A stretch of DNA of 64,000 nt from Arthrobacter sp. TPD3018 (lineage in GTDB: Bacteria > Pseudomonadota > Alphaproteobacteria > Sphingomonadales > Sphingomonadaceae). Positions 1-9,772 of the stretch are shown here, piece after piece. The stretch lies in NCBI GenBank assembly GCA_003075315.1, contig QDFQ01000007.1, forward strand, positions 62,001 through 126,000. The letters are read 5' to 3'. The translations under genes and the position numbers were made by a program. The notes under the pieces were generated by a model. The model saw only the letters and a list, made by a program, of their open reading frames with translations. It did not search any database and was not told the origin of the DNA. Each line of letters opens with the position of its first letter. The stretch's first letter is position 1.

Positions 1-30
1 ACGAGAGATCGCGCGGGGTAGGGGGGAGCG

Positions 31-1785
31 ATGCACGTGACGCCGGGATTGCGATGGATGGCGCTGGTGTCGGTGCTGGTCGGTACGGCGTTGTTGCACG
101 CCAGTCCCGCCTTCGCCGCTGCGCCGGGCGGGTGTCGCAGCCAAACGATGTTGGCACCGTGGGGGCGCTATCCGTTGCGACGCTGGACGCCGATCCGGCC
201 TGTCCGCCAGCCCGCGACCATCGACGATGATGGCGGCAATCGCGAGGGGCTGGCGATCGGCGCGCCGTTTCGTGCCCGGCTGGTCCAGGCCTATGGTGTG
301 GATGATGGGGACGCACGGCAAATCGTCGAAATGGTGACGGCGGCCGGTTGCTATCGCGCGTTTCGGGCGGATTCCTTTGTGGCCGCCGATCGTGCCTTCG
401 TCAGAGCGGAACAGGCGCGGCACCCTTACGCCGCCGATCCGAATCTTTATGCGACCGTGCCGGATCCCGCGCAGGTCCAACCCGGCGACCGGGAGAGCGG
501 CAGGATCGGCGCCTATGAGACACAGCATTTCGTCTTCTGGTACGGCACCAATCCCCAGGGCGAAAGCTATGCCTGGGTGCGGGCGAGCGGGCAGGACTGG
601 CCCACATTTCTGAAGCGTGCCGGTGACTGGGCCGAATGGGTCTGGCGGATGAGCCGCGACCTGACCGGCGCGCCCATGCCCTATGCCGACAGCCCTGTGG
701 GCGAGCGGCGGCGCATCGCCATTTACCTCTATGGTACGGGTCGCCCGCATGTCGATGGCGGCGACCTGACCGTGCATGGCGCCAATGCCTCGCCCAGCGT
801 CTGGATCAGCGCGCAGGACATGGCGTTCGGGTCGAAGACCTTCGCGCACGAATTCGGCCATGTCATCCAATTCTACTCGGGCGGTTTTCGCGGCGGCACG
901 ACCGCCGGGCCGGTCTGGGAAAGCGTCGCAAACTGGCTGGGGCATCTGCTGGTGCCGGGAAAGACGACCTGGATCTCGCATTACGGGAACCACCTGTATC
1001 TCGGCCCGGTGTGGCCGGTGGCGCGCTATGGCGCCTATCCGTTCATCGACATGCTGTTCGAGAACGCGCGGACGCGGCCGTTGGTCTGGGGGGCGTGGCG
1101 CCACGATCGGCGCTTGCCGACCGGCGACGGGGCGGAGGATTTCCTGCCGGCGGTCGTGCGGCTGGGGCAGGCGTCGGGCGCCTACCCTCAGGGGATGCGA
1201 TCGTTCGCCGATGACATGGGCTGGTATGGCGCGCGCCTGGTGACGCTGGATTTCCTGAACCAGCGCGCCATGCTCGATGCGGCTGCGGTCATGCGGTTCC
1301 TGTTCGGCGGCACCCGCGGGGCATCGCTGCTGCCGGGGGATCGGCCCGGTCGCTACGTGCCCCAGCCCGGCCTGCTGCTGCACCAGTTCGGCAGCGACCT
1401 GATCCCGTTGACGGTGACCGGAGCGGACGGCCGCGTCTCGGTCCGGCTGACCGGCGGCACGACCGACAAGGACGCGGCCTGGCGCTTCGCCCTTGTCGCG
1501 GTGCGGGGTGGGACGGAGCCGACCTATTCCCCGCTCGGCGCGGTCGAGGGGCGAGGCAGCGCGGTCATCACCTATCGCGCGCCCCGCGATGCGCGCCTCT
1601 TTCTGGCGGTGACGGCAACGCCCGGCGTCTACGAACCCATCCCCGGCGGCGACGAGGTCAAGCCGACGGCGGGCGCGCGCTTTCCCTATGCCCTGGATAT
1701 CACGGGTGCGACCCCGCGACTGAAGGGCGATGTCGACTGCGCGATGCCGCAGATGATCGTTCCGGGGCAGCCCCGCGACTGCTGA
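31..1785 (+). CDS. Secreted zincin-type metallopeptidase-like protein
   Basis: A 584-residue protein with an N-terminal signal peptide (hydrophobic core about residues 9-28, Ala-rich end near residue 30). It has a clear zinc-peptidase motif, HEFGH, at residues 273-277. A Trp-Glu pair follows with Glu at residue 297, 20 residues on, which could supply the third zinc ligand as in gluzincins. The surrounding 'WESVANW' context recalls the uncharacterised DUF6055-type proteins, but that family assignment is only from memory. The ATG is preceded by a G-rich Shine-Dalgarno (GGGGGAG). It is probably periplasmic or exported and acts on peptide substrate. The gene converges on the PNGase A-like gene and the two 3' ends overlap by 86 bp. 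The motif is certain; the substrate is unknown. Confidence 0.72.
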   Translation: MHVTPGLRWMALVSVLVGTALLHASPAFAAAPGGCRSQTMLAPWGRYPLRRWTPIRPVRQPATIDDDGGNREGLAIGAPFRARLVQAYGVDDGDARQIVEMVTAAGCYRAFRADSFVAADRAFVRAEQARHPYAADPNLYATVPDPAQVQPGDRESGRIGAYETQHFVFWYGTNPQGESYAWVRASGQDWPTFLKRAGDWAEWVWRMSRDLTGAPMPYADSPVGERRRIAIYLYGTGRPHVDGGDLTVHGANASPSVWISAQDMAFGSKTFAHEFGHVIQFYSGGFRGGTTAGPVWESVANWLGHLLVPGKTTWISHYGNHLYLGPVWPVARYGAYPFIDMLFENARTRPLVWGAWRHDRRLPTGDGAEDFLPAVVRLGQASGAYPQGMRSFADDMGWYGARLVTLDFLNQRAMLDAAAVMRFLFGGTRGASLLPGDRPGRYVPQPGLLLHQFGSDLIPLTVTGADGRVSVRLTGGTTDKDAAWRFALVAVRGGTEPTYSPLGAVEGRGSAVITYRAPRDARLFLAVTATPGVYEPIPGGDEVKPTAGARFPYALDITGATPRLKGDVDCAMPQMIVPGQPRDC

Positions 1786-3448
1786 CGGGTGCTTCGTGCG
1801 CCGTCGGGTGGGCGGTGTCGGTGTAGGTCACGCTGTCGTCCGTCACGACGGCTTCGACGTCGCGTCGGTGTCCCGTCGCATCCTCGACCAGCGACGTGAC
1901 GCGGACATGATTGGGCGTCTGCAAGGGCGCGGTGAACAGTGAGAAGCTGGGCGCGAAGGTCGTCAGCGTTTGTGCCGTGCGGCCGTTGTCAGGGCCATCG
2001 CCGCTGATCGTGCGCTCGCTGGCCTGCGTGATCTGCGTGCCGTTTTTTATCCCATAGAGCGGCGGCTGGATGCCGATATCGATCGCCAGCGTGTCGCGTT
2101 CGGTGATGCGGCGCCGCGATGGCGTCGCGCCGCGCGTCGTGACGGTCATCGTCTGGCGTGCGGCATAGCGCTTGCTCGACACGCCGGTGTCGCGGGTGTT
2201 GGTCAGCCGCTGGTCGAGGTCATAGGCGACGCGGGTGACCACGCGACCGTGAGGAGTGTCGACATAGCCCTCGACACGATCGGCCCGCGTGGCGACCGTC
2301 TCCACCGTGCCGATCGCGCCCGGCCCTCGTGGCGCGCGAAGCTGGCGCGTGACGACGCGCGCGGGGACGAGCGTATTGGCGGTCAGCGCGCCGGTCACCA
2401 CCGGACGCGCGGGATCGACCGTCCCGATCAACGTGCCCGACACGCGGAAGAACGTGCCGGCGGTCGGCATGGCAAGCGCGATCACATGCGGCCGGCCGTT
2501 GTTGAGCAGCGCGGCGAAGGGCGTGAGGTCGACCCGGGCGGGCGGCAGGTTCAGCGCGCGCAGGGCGGGCACGCGTCGCCACAGGCCGGGATTGATGCCG
2601 CCGGTGAAGATGTCGGGCTGGACCGAGCGGACGCCCGCCAGCCGTCCGTCGATCCGTACCTCCACCTCGCGATACGGTGCGTCGCAGGGTGGCGGCCCGA
2701 AGATGTTGCGCTGGGCGAGATCGCCGGGCGCGCAATCGTACCAGAATTCCTCGCGCTCCTGTCCGATGGCGAACAGGTCGATGGCCAGTCGCGTCAGGTT
2801 GCGCGGGAAACGGATCGTGCGTGACACCATCGGCTTTTGCGGGTCGAGCCGCAAAAGCCCCGATGTCACCGGCAGGACCACGCCATCAGGTGCGGGTGGT
2901 TCGCCAGCGTAGAAGACCAGACGAGCGCCCCAATGGACATGCGCGTCATGGTCCTTGTCGAGATAGTTGACCAGGATCGCCCAGCCGTCGGTCGGCGTGC
3001 GGAGCAGCGCGGCATAATCCGTCACGTCGCGGGCGACATGCCAGTGCGGGGCATAGGTTTCGCCGGGCTCCATCGTCGTGCCGAGGAAGAGGGTGGCACC
3101 GCCCAGCGTCAGGTCGGCGGAGCGGTCGAATTGCGTACCCGTGGTGACGTCGAAGTCCGCCTCCAGCACCACCTTGCGCCACGGGCCGGGACAGTCGGCC
3201 GGTGGGCGGTAGGCCAGTGGCAAGGGTTCGTCGCCCTGGAACTCGCGCCGGTCGAACAGGGTGACGGTGCAGGATGGGCCGGTGGGGCGGGGCAGTGGCG
3301 GGCTCAGGTCGACGACGGCGTTGCCGATCGGCCGTGGCGGGGTCTGGCCAGCGGCGGGTGCGCCGACGCTGGCCGATAGCCAGGCGGCGAACAGCGCCTG
3401 CCCCATGATGCCGCAAAGGCGCAAACGCGGCGTATGGTCGATGTCCAT
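1700..3448 (-). CDS. Peptide-N4-asparagine amidase A (PNGase A) family protein
   Basis: About 582 residues from the chosen ATG. In-frame ATGs at 3460 and 3508 are alternatives and none has a strong Shine-Dalgarno. A signal peptide follows (hydrophobic stretch ending AAGQ). The body carries hallmarks of the PNGase A family (PF12222): 'FDRSADLTLGGATLFLGTT', 'HWHVARDVTDYAALL', 'EEFWYDCAPGD', 'PYREVEVRIDGRLAG' and 'TGGINPGLWRRVPAL'. Known members remove whole N-glycans from glycopeptides by cleaving the GlcNAc-Asn bond. It would act in the periplasm or at the cell surface. It lies 3' of the M16 peptidase and TonB receptor on the same strand. The last ~29 residues are antisense to the neighbouring peptidase gene, low in complexity, and may be a read-through extension. 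Confidence 0.8.
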   Translation of the reverse strand: MDIDHTPRLRLCGIMGQALFAAWLSASVGAPAAGQTPPRPIGNAVVDLSPPLPRPTGPSCTVTLFDRREFQGDEPLPLAYRPPADCPGPWRKVVLEADFDVTTGTQFDRSADLTLGGATLFLGTTMEPGETYAPHWHVARDVTDYAALLRTPTDGWAILVNYLDKDHDAHVHWGARLVFYAGEPPAPDGVVLPVTSGLLRLDPQKPMVSRTIRFPRNLTRLAIDLFAIGQEREEFWYDCAPGDLAQRNIFGPPPCDAPYREVEVRIDGRLAGVRSVQPDIFTGGINPGLWRRVPALRALNLPPARVDLTPFAALLNNGRPHVIALAMPTAGTFFRVSGTLIGTVDPARPVVTGALTANTLVPARVVTRQLRAPRGPGAIGTVETVATRADRVEGYVDTPHGRVVTRVAYDLDQRLTNTRDTGVSSKRYAARQTMTVTTRGATPSRRRITERDTLAIDIGIQPPLYGIKNGTQITQASERTISGDGPDNGRTAQTLTTFAPSFSLFTAPLQTPNHVRVTSLVEDATGHRRDVEAVVTDDSVTYTDTAHPTAHEAPVSSRGAAPERSSAASRSRHRPSVAGSHP

Positions 3449-3532
3449 GGCCTGTCCCATGTCAGAAGAGGAGCGCGTCTGCGCCGAGGGCCGCCCGGGG
3501 CGGGGCATGACCGACCCCCGCCCCGGTGCGCT

Positions 3533-6394
3533 TCAATGCTTGGCCAGCACCTGGGCCGGGGTCACCACCTCGATCGGCAGGCCCAGTCCTTCCAGTTGCG
3601 GGCGGATCGTCTTGGCATCGCCCACGACGGTCCAGACCCATTTGGCAGGTTGCAGATACTGCCGCATCGCGGCGTTCGCGTCCCGCAGCGCCACCGCGCG
3701 GATGCGCGCGTCGAAGGTGCTGAAGAAGTCGTCCGGCCAGCCATTGCGCTGGAGCATGGCGGCGGCGGCCATCACCTGTCCGCCGAAGCGGAACGAGGCG
3801 ACATTCTTGCGCAGCGTGTTGGCGACGGCCTCGTCAAACTCCTCCTGCGTGATCGGCCGGTCGGTGACGATCGCGTTCAGCTCCTTCTGCACTTCCTTGA
3901 TCGCGGGGCCGACCTTGTCCGGCTGCAGCTGCACCTCGACCTGATAGCTCGACCCCAGGTCGTTGACGTCGAAATTGCCCGACGCGCCGTAGGTCCAGTG
4001 CTTGTCCTCGCGCAGGTTCATGTTGATGCGCGAGGTGAACTCGCCGCCCAGCGCGATATTGGCCAGACGCGGTGCGACGCCCTCATAGGTGCGCGGCATG
4101 TCGACCAGTTGCCCGCCCCCCAGGAACGCCTGGACCTGGCCGGGCATGTCGACCAGCACGATCTTGGGCGGGCCGGTGACCAGCGCCGGACGCGGGTCGA
4201 GCGCGATGGGGGCCGGGCCGCGACCTGGCACGCTCCAATGGCCCAGCGTCGCATTCAGCTTTGGCAGGAGCGTCGCGAGCGGCTCGTTCGAGACGATGAC
4301 CAGCTTGGCCTCTTCGGGGCGGACCCAGCGACGGAAGGCCGCCTCCAGATCGGAGCGCGTGATGGCGTCGACCTCGGCCACGCTGGGCACCTGCGACGCC
4401 TTGGCGAGCAGCGTCCCGGGCGCGAGCGCTTGCGTGAAGGCCGTGCCCAACAGCGTGCCGGGGCTGGTCGGCGCGGCCGTGACGCGCGACAATTCCTGCC
4501 GCCGATATTCCTCCAGCCGATCCTGCGGAAAGTCGGGACGGGTCAGCATCAGCATCATCGTGTTCAGCGTCGTGTCCAGGCTGGCGCTGGGTGCTGCGAA
4601 CGAGACGCCGGAGTCGGTGTTCTGCGCGCTGCCGAAGATGGCGGCGCCGGTGCGTTCGCGCAACTGCTTGAACCAATGGTCGTCATGGCCGCCCGCACCT
4701 TCGTCCAGCATTTGGAACATCGCGCGGATCGTGCCGGGCTTGCCGGCTGGATCGTCGACGCTGCCCACGTCGAACGACAGTTCGGCGGTGGTGAAGGGCA
4801 CCGCGTCGTGCTGGACGTAGAGGACGGGAATGCCGTTCGCCAATGTGGCGTGCTGCACCGGCGGGAAGCGGGCGGCCTGCGGCTCGCCGACGCCGGGGAT
4901 CGGGCCGCGCGTGCCGCTTTGCGGGGCGACGACGGCGGTCTTGGGTGCGTCGGGCACTTCGGCCCCCGCGACGCTTTCGTCGCCCGCCGCGGTCATGCGC
5001 GGTCCCGGGACGATCATGCCGCGATAGCCCGGACGGCCCAGCCACTTGCGCGCGTCGGCCATGACCTTTGCCGGGGTCAGGGCCAGATACGCCATCAGGT
5101 CGTCCTTATATTTGGCGGGCGAACCGAGCACCGAATTGGCCTGCATCAACAGGCCGCCGCGCGCCTCGATCGTCTCGTTGTTGCGGACCGCAGGGATGAT
5201 CCGCGTCGCCTTGTAGCGCGCCAGTGCATCGGCGGACGGCGTGCTGTGCAGGAATGCGGCGATGGCATCGTCCAGCGCCTTTGCCGCGACATGCGGATCG
5301 ACACCCTGCCGGACAGAGCCGTAGATGGTGAATTCCCCGACGCCGCGATAGGTCGTGTTGTCGGCGCTGAGATTGTTGAACAGCTTGTCCCGGCGCACCA
5401 GCTTGTCGAACAGCGGCGCGCCGTCGATGCCGGTCATCAGGCCCGATACCGCGTCGAGCGAAAAGTTCGCCGGGTCGCGCCCGCCGGGTACGGGCCAGGT
5501 CCGGGCGATCTGTGCCGTCGAGACGGGGCCGGTGAAGGACTGGTCGATCGGCGCGGTCAGGACCGGCGGCTCGGCGGCGGGCGCGGTAATCGCGCGCCCG
5601 CGCGGGATGTCGCCAAAATAGCGCATCGCCTTTGCCTTGGCGGTCGCCAGGTCGATGTCACCCGCCAGCAGGAGCGTGGCGTTGTTGGGGCCGTAATAAT
5701 CCTTGAACCACTGATGCACGTCGGCGAGCGACGCCGCATTCAGATCCTTCATCGATCCGATGACGCTGTGACCATAGGGGTGCGAGGCGGGATAGATCGC
5801 GCTGCGGCGGCTATAGCCCAGGATGCTGGCAGGATTGTTGTCGTTGTTACGCTTTTCGTTCTGGACGACGCCGCGCTGTTCGTCGAGCACGCCCTGAGTG
5901 ATCGCGCCGAGCAGATGCCCCATCCGGTCGCTTTCCACGAACAGCACGCGGTCCAGGCTGCCGGTCGGCACTGCCTCGTGATAGTTGGTGAAATCATAGC
6001 CGGTGCTGCCGTTGACGCCGATCGACCCGGCGTCGCGCAGATATTTGAAATAGTCGCCCGGCGCATTCTCGCTGCCGTTGAACATCAGATGCTCGAACAG
6101 ATGGGCAAAGCCGCTGCGCCCCGCGGGCTCGAAGGTAGAACCGACGGCATAATTGATGCTGGTATAGACGATCGGCACGCTGCGATCGGTGAGGACGATG
6201 ACCGTCAGGCCGTTGGGCAGCGTGAACGTCTGATAGGGAATGGTGAAGTCGCGGACCAGTTTGACGAGTTCCGCCGGGGCGGTGTCCGGGTGGGATGCTG
6301 TGGCCGTTGCGGCTTTCGCGGGGCGTCCGGCCAACGCCGGGACGGGGGCCAGGATCAGTGCCGTACCGGCCATCAACATCATACGCAGGCTCAT
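3533..6394 (-). CDS. M16 (insulinase/pitrilysin) family zinc peptidase, two-domain
   Basis: A 953-residue secreted protease. The start at 6394 is chosen because AAGGA lies about 7 bases upstream and it gives a clean signal peptide (core 'LMAGTALILAPVPALA'). The inverted zinc motif HLFEH is at about residues 98-102 in the context 'SGFAHLFEHLMFNG', typical of catalytic M16 N-terminal halves. A second M16-like half begins near residue 500 and lacks this motif, as is usual for the non-catalytic half. M16 enzymes cut oligopeptides inside a closed chamber. It sits between the TonB receptor and the PNGase A-like gene, on the same strand, with a 204-bp gap behind the receptor. That suggests it processes peptides that the receptor imports. 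It is not a PqqF or mitochondrial processing peptidase by context. Confidence 0.9.
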   Translation of the reverse strand: MSLRMMLMAGTALILAPVPALAGRPAKAATATASHPDTAPAELVKLVRDFTIPYQTFTLPNGLTVIVLTDRSVPIVYTSINYAVGSTFEPAGRSGFAHLFEHLMFNGSENAPGDYFKYLRDAGSIGVNGSTGYDFTNYHEAVPTGSLDRVLFVESDRMGHLLGAITQGVLDEQRGVVQNEKRNNDNNPASILGYSRRSAIYPASHPYGHSVIGSMKDLNAASLADVHQWFKDYYGPNNATLLLAGDIDLATAKAKAMRYFGDIPRGRAITAPAAEPPVLTAPIDQSFTGPVSTAQIARTWPVPGGRDPANFSLDAVSGLMTGIDGAPLFDKLVRRDKLFNNLSADNTTYRGVGEFTIYGSVRQGVDPHVAAKALDDAIAAFLHSTPSADALARYKATRIIPAVRNNETIEARGGLLMQANSVLGSPAKYKDDLMAYLALTPAKVMADARKWLGRPGYRGMIVPGPRMTAAGDESVAGAEVPDAPKTAVVAPQSGTRGPIPGVGEPQAARFPPVQHATLANGIPVLYVQHDAVPFTTAELSFDVGSVDDPAGKPGTIRAMFQMLDEGAGGHDDHWFKQLRERTGAAIFGSAQNTDSGVSFAAPSASLDTTLNTMMLMLTRPDFPQDRLEEYRRQELSRVTAAPTSPGTLLGTAFTQALAPGTLLAKASQVPSVAEVDAITRSDLEAAFRRWVRPEEAKLVIVSNEPLATLLPKLNATLGHWSVPGRGPAPIALDPRPALVTGPPKIVLVDMPGQVQAFLGGGQLVDMPRTYEGVAPRLANIALGGEFTSRINMNLREDKHWTYGASGNFDVNDLGSSYQVEVQLQPDKVGPAIKEVQKELNAIVTDRPITQEEFDEAVANTLRKNVASFRFGGQVMAAAAMLQRNGWPDDFFSTFDARIRAVALRDANAAMRQYLQPAKWVWTVVGDAKTIRPQLEGLGLPIEVVTPAQVLAKH

Positions 6395-6557
6395 CGACTT
6401 ATCCTTGATCGGTTGGGGAGGCGCTGGTCGAGCGACGGTTCGGCAACGTGACACGGGTGCGGAACCGTCGCGGGCCAGGACAATCGGGGGTGGGAAAACC
6501 GTAATGGCGAGGATCGTGTCTGGGGCGGCGTCCGGCCGCGCTGCGCCCGTCGACGGT

Positions 6558-6592
6558 CCGCCGCACCCCGTCGTTTCGACGGGATGCGGCGG
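6558..6592 (-). terminator. Strong stem-loop after the TonB receptor gene
   Basis: A 16-bp stem with one G-T wobble and a TTT/AAA loop (arms 6558-6573 and 6577-6592). It begins 7 bases after the receptor stop codon. There is no T-run on the minus strand, so it may be a transcript-end or processing hairpin rather than a classic intrinsic terminator. It could separate expression of the receptor from the peptidase gene downstream. Confidence 0.5.
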
Positions 6593-6598
6593 CCGGGG

Positions 6599-9500
6599 TC
6601 AGAACGACTTGCTAACCCCCAGATAGAAGTTGCGCAGCCGCGGATCGCCGTACGGGCTGTAATAGAGCGGGGCCTGCGTCACATCGAGCGGCGGCATCTT
6701 GTTGAAGATGTTGTTGATGCCGAAGCGCACCGTCATCTTCTGCGGCAGGCGGTAGCTGATGTTCATATCGTGATACATCTGGCTGGCGACCTTCGCTGAC
6801 CCCTGCGCGGCCACGAAGCTGCGATCCAGCGTCAGGTAATAGCCGCTGAGATAACGCGTCTGCCAGCCGAGGCTGAGCCGGTCCTTCGTCCATTGCAGCG
6901 ACCCGCTGCCCCGGAAGCGCAGGGACCCGGATGCACTGGTGCCGGCCGCGAAACCGGCGGTGACGACGCCGGCGTAATTCTGCGCGGGCGTGTCGGCGAA
7001 CGGCTGGATCACCAATTGATCGACATAGGTCGCACGGCCGACGGCCGACAGCTGACCGCCGAACAGGTTCGTGTCGTAGTTGAGCGTGAAGTCATAGGCC
7101 GAGGTGACCAGCGACGTCAGGTTGATCAGCGATATGTCCAGCGCGGTGATCGGCCCGACGGCAAAGCCTCCCGATGCTGGGCCGCGCGTGACGCGGTCGG
7201 GGTTCGATGTGATGAACTGGTTGAACTGCGATTGCACGGCACCGAAAAGCAGTAGCAGCGGATCGAAATACATGTCCCGCTTGTGGATGCGCGTCCAGTC
7301 GACCGAGAAGCGCAGGCCGTCGATGAGATGCGGCTTCAGGATCAGGCCGGCCGTCCACGTCTTGGACGATTCCGGCCGAACGGCCGGATTGCCGCCCGAA
7401 AATCCCGAGATGACGCCAAGGCCGAACATCTGGGTGCCGATCAACTCGTTGCCACGCTGCGGATCGCGCATCAGAAGGGTGATCTGCGGGCGGGGGACCT
7501 TGACCAACTGGCTGAGCTGCGGCGGCAGATAGCCGGTCGTGTACGAGCCGCGCAGCGTGACGCCATCGATCGGCGACCAGAGCAGGCTGATGCTGGGATC
7601 GGTGTGCGCATTGGTGGTTGTCGACCGCTCGATGACGGTTCCTGCCGGCGGGCAGTTGTCGAAATAACTATATTGTGTCGCCACGAACGGTGCCGTGCAC
7701 GATACCGGGTCCGACGTATCGGTGCCGTCGCCGCTATACGATTCATGCCGTGCCGACAGGCGCAATTCCAGCAATCGGATCAGCGGCAGTTGATGCTTGT
7801 CGCCCAGGATCGGGAACACGACTTCGCCATAGACCGACTTGGTCGTCTGGTGCGCGGTGGGGATGAAGGTGGTGACCGCGCCATCATCGGTCAGCAGCGT
7901 GATGAGCCGCGAGTCCAGTTTCTGGGTGTTGATCTCGGTGTTGACGGTCAATTGCGGCTTGCCGCCCGGCAGCGAGAACGGCAGCGGCCCGGCGAGGCGC
8001 AGCGAGGGCGCGACGTTGCTCGATTTGCCGTCCTGCTGGCGCTGATAATAAGGCGTCTTGTCGTAGGTGAAGGGGAGTGGATAGGTCGAGGTGTCGACGA
8101 GCGCGTTCAGAACCCCGGACTGGAGATCGTTGGAAGCGAACACGTTGATCGCCGGCGGGCTGTTCGCGACCGAAAAGTTGGACTTGGAATAGGAGACTTC
8201 GGCGACCGCCTGCCAGTCTGCCGGCAGCCGGACGATGGCACCGCCCAACGTACGCAGTGTCGACGACACCTGCTTGATCCGGGCATCATAGGCGGGATTG
8301 GCCGGGAACGCGATCGCGAGATCCTGCGTGAACGGGTTGCTGGGGGCCGACGCGAACAGGAAGACCGAGTTGAGCGTGTTGGAGAAGGTGTTGACCGCCG
8401 AGGAATGCGACATGCCGATTTCGGCATAGGCGGTCAGCCAGCTGTTGAACGTGCGCCGCACCGCGACCGAACCGCTGTACTGATTCATCGGATAGAGCAG
8501 CGGCGCGCGGGCGCCGGTGCCGGCGGCGGTATTCGGCTGGTCGAGGTTAAAGGTGCCGAGCGACGAGAGCAGCGGAGTCAGGCCGGCCTTCGCGATCCCC
8601 GCATAGCCCTTGGGAATGGTCCCCAGGCCGCTCGACAGCGTCTGGCCGCCATATTGGGGCTTCAGCTGGAGCGGCGAGCCGTCCTGCGTCTTGAAGTTGA
8701 CCAGCGAACCCTGCGGCGGATTGGTGAAGCCGCCATAAAAAGAGCCGGGGTCGTTGGCGAGAATGTCGTCCAACCCGCGGCGGCGCAGATTGTCGCGGTC
8801 GCCGTAGCGCAGCGCCAGCTGCTTGGTCCAATTGCCGGTAAAGGTCAGGCGCGTGCGTCCTCCCTCCAGCGGCAGGCCGCCGGTGAGATCGATCGAGCCG
8901 CGACCCTGTTTGAAATCGCCGGTATTGTCGTAGTTCGCCGACAGTTCGGCGCCCTTGAAGTCTCGGCGCAGCACGATGTTGATGACGCCGCCCGACGCGC
9001 CGCTGCCGTAAATGCCAGAGGCCGACGAGGCGAGCACCTCGACCCGCTCCACCGCAGCGATCGGGATGCCGGTGATCGACGGCTGGGTGATGTCGCCATT
9101 GCCCAGGTTGATGCCGGGCTGGCGCCGACCGTCGACCAGGATCAGCGTGTCGCGCAGGCCGATGCCGCGCAGGTTGATCGCGCTGACGCCGATCGGGCGG
9201 CGGGGATCGGCTGAGGTGCTGCCGCCGATCGCCTGATCGCCGACGGTGGGCGAGGTGTTGACGTTCAGCTGGTTGCGCAGGAACGTTTCGAGGTTGGGCG
9301 CGCCGCTGCGCTCGATCTCCTTGCGACCGAGCACGATGAACGGCTGGCTGTCGTCCTGCGTGCGTTCGATGCCGGTGTTGAGCGACCAATTGACCTTGCC
9401 GTTGACGAGGATGTCAGGCGTGGCGCTGGTGTCGACCTCGTCGCCGGCCAAAGGGCGGAGGGCGACCGCCCCATCCTCCGTCGTGACGATCTTCAAACCG

Positions 9501-9772
9501 GTGTCGATCAGCAGGCCCTGCAACGCCAGCAACGGGGCATAATCGCCCTGGATGCCATTGGTTCGCTTGCGGCCGACATCGTCCATCCGATACACGATCT
9601 GGAGTTTGGTGACCTTGCTCCAGGCTTGCAGCGCCGCCGCCAAGCTCCCGGCTGGAATATCGAACCGCTGGGCGGCCCGCACGCCCTGCGTGGTCTGCGC
9701 CGCGACATGGCCCGGCGCAAAGGCCGTCAGCATGGTCGCCCCCAATGCGATCGCCACACCCCTTTTTTTCAT
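6599..9772 (-). CDS. TonB-dependent receptor with N-terminal STN signalling domain
   Basis: A 1057-residue outer-membrane receptor. The start at 9772 is chosen for the upstream AAGGGGG and the signal peptide beginning MKKRG and ending HVAAQ. The next ~75 residues form an STN (secretin/TonB N-terminal) domain ('DIPAGSLAAALQAWSKVT', 'LLALQGLLIDTGLKI'), the periplasmic module that signals to FecR-type anti-sigma factors. A plug domain follows ('VLASSASGIYGSGASGGVIN'), then a long beta-barrel ending in the aromatic C-terminus 'FYLGVSKSF'. The divergent genes encode a FecI-like sigma factor and a FecR-like regulator, which fits a trans-envelope signalling trio. Neighbouring secreted peptidases and the PNGase-like enzyme suggest a peptide or glycopeptide ligand rather than a siderophore. 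The ligand is an inference. Confidence 0.92.
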   Translation of the reverse strand: MKKRGVAIALGATMLTAFAPGHVAAQTTQGVRAAQRFDIPAGSLAAALQAWSKVTKLQIVYRMDDVGRKRTNGIQGDYAPLLALQGLLIDTGLKIVTTEDGAVALRPLAGDEVDTSATPDILVNGKVNWSLNTGIERTQDDSQPFIVLGRKEIERSGAPNLETFLRNQLNVNTSPTVGDQAIGGSTSADPRRPIGVSAINLRGIGLRDTLILVDGRRQPGINLGNGDITQPSITGIPIAAVERVEVLASSASGIYGSGASGGVINIVLRRDFKGAELSANYDNTGDFKQGRGSIDLTGGLPLEGGRTRLTFTGNWTKQLALRYGDRDNLRRRGLDDILANDPGSFYGGFTNPPQGSLVNFKTQDGSPLQLKPQYGGQTLSSGLGTIPKGYAGIAKAGLTPLLSSLGTFNLDQPNTAAGTGARAPLLYPMNQYSGSVAVRRTFNSWLTAYAEIGMSHSSAVNTFSNTLNSVFLFASAPSNPFTQDLAIAFPANPAYDARIKQVSSTLRTLGGAIVRLPADWQAVAEVSYSKSNFSVANSPPAINVFASNDLQSGVLNALVDTSTYPLPFTYDKTPYYQRQQDGKSSNVAPSLRLAGPLPFSLPGGKPQLTVNTEINTQKLDSRLITLLTDDGAVTTFIPTAHQTTKSVYGEVVFPILGDKHQLPLIRLLELRLSARHESYSGDGTDTSDPVSCTAPFVATQYSYFDNCPPAGTVIERSTTTNAHTDPSISLLWSPIDGVTLRGSYTTGYLPPQLSQLVKVPRPQITLLMRDPQRGNELIGTQMFGLGVISGFSGGNPAVRPESSKTWTAGLILKPHLIDGLRFSVDWTRIHKRDMYFDPLLLLFGAVQSQFNQFITSNPDRVTRGPASGGFAVGPITALDISLINLTSLVTSAYDFTLNYDTNLFGGQLSAVGRATYVDQLVIQPFADTPAQNYAGVVTAGFAAGTSASGSLRFRGSGSLQWTKDRLSLGWQTRYLSGYYLTLDRSFVAAQGSAKVASQMYHDMNISYRLPQKMTVRFGINNIFNKMPPLDVTQAPLYYSPYGDPRLRNFYLGVSKSF

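Noticed and set aside
3434..6451. A 1005-codon open frame on the plus strand opposite the M16 peptidase gene
   Set aside because: It is a GC-rich antisense shadow: Arg/Gly/Asp/His-rich with no domain, whereas the minus strand has a clear M16 protein.
7283..9214. A 643-codon plus-strand frame opposite the STN receptor
   Set aside because: Low-information, charged antisense frame of a well-supported receptor gene.
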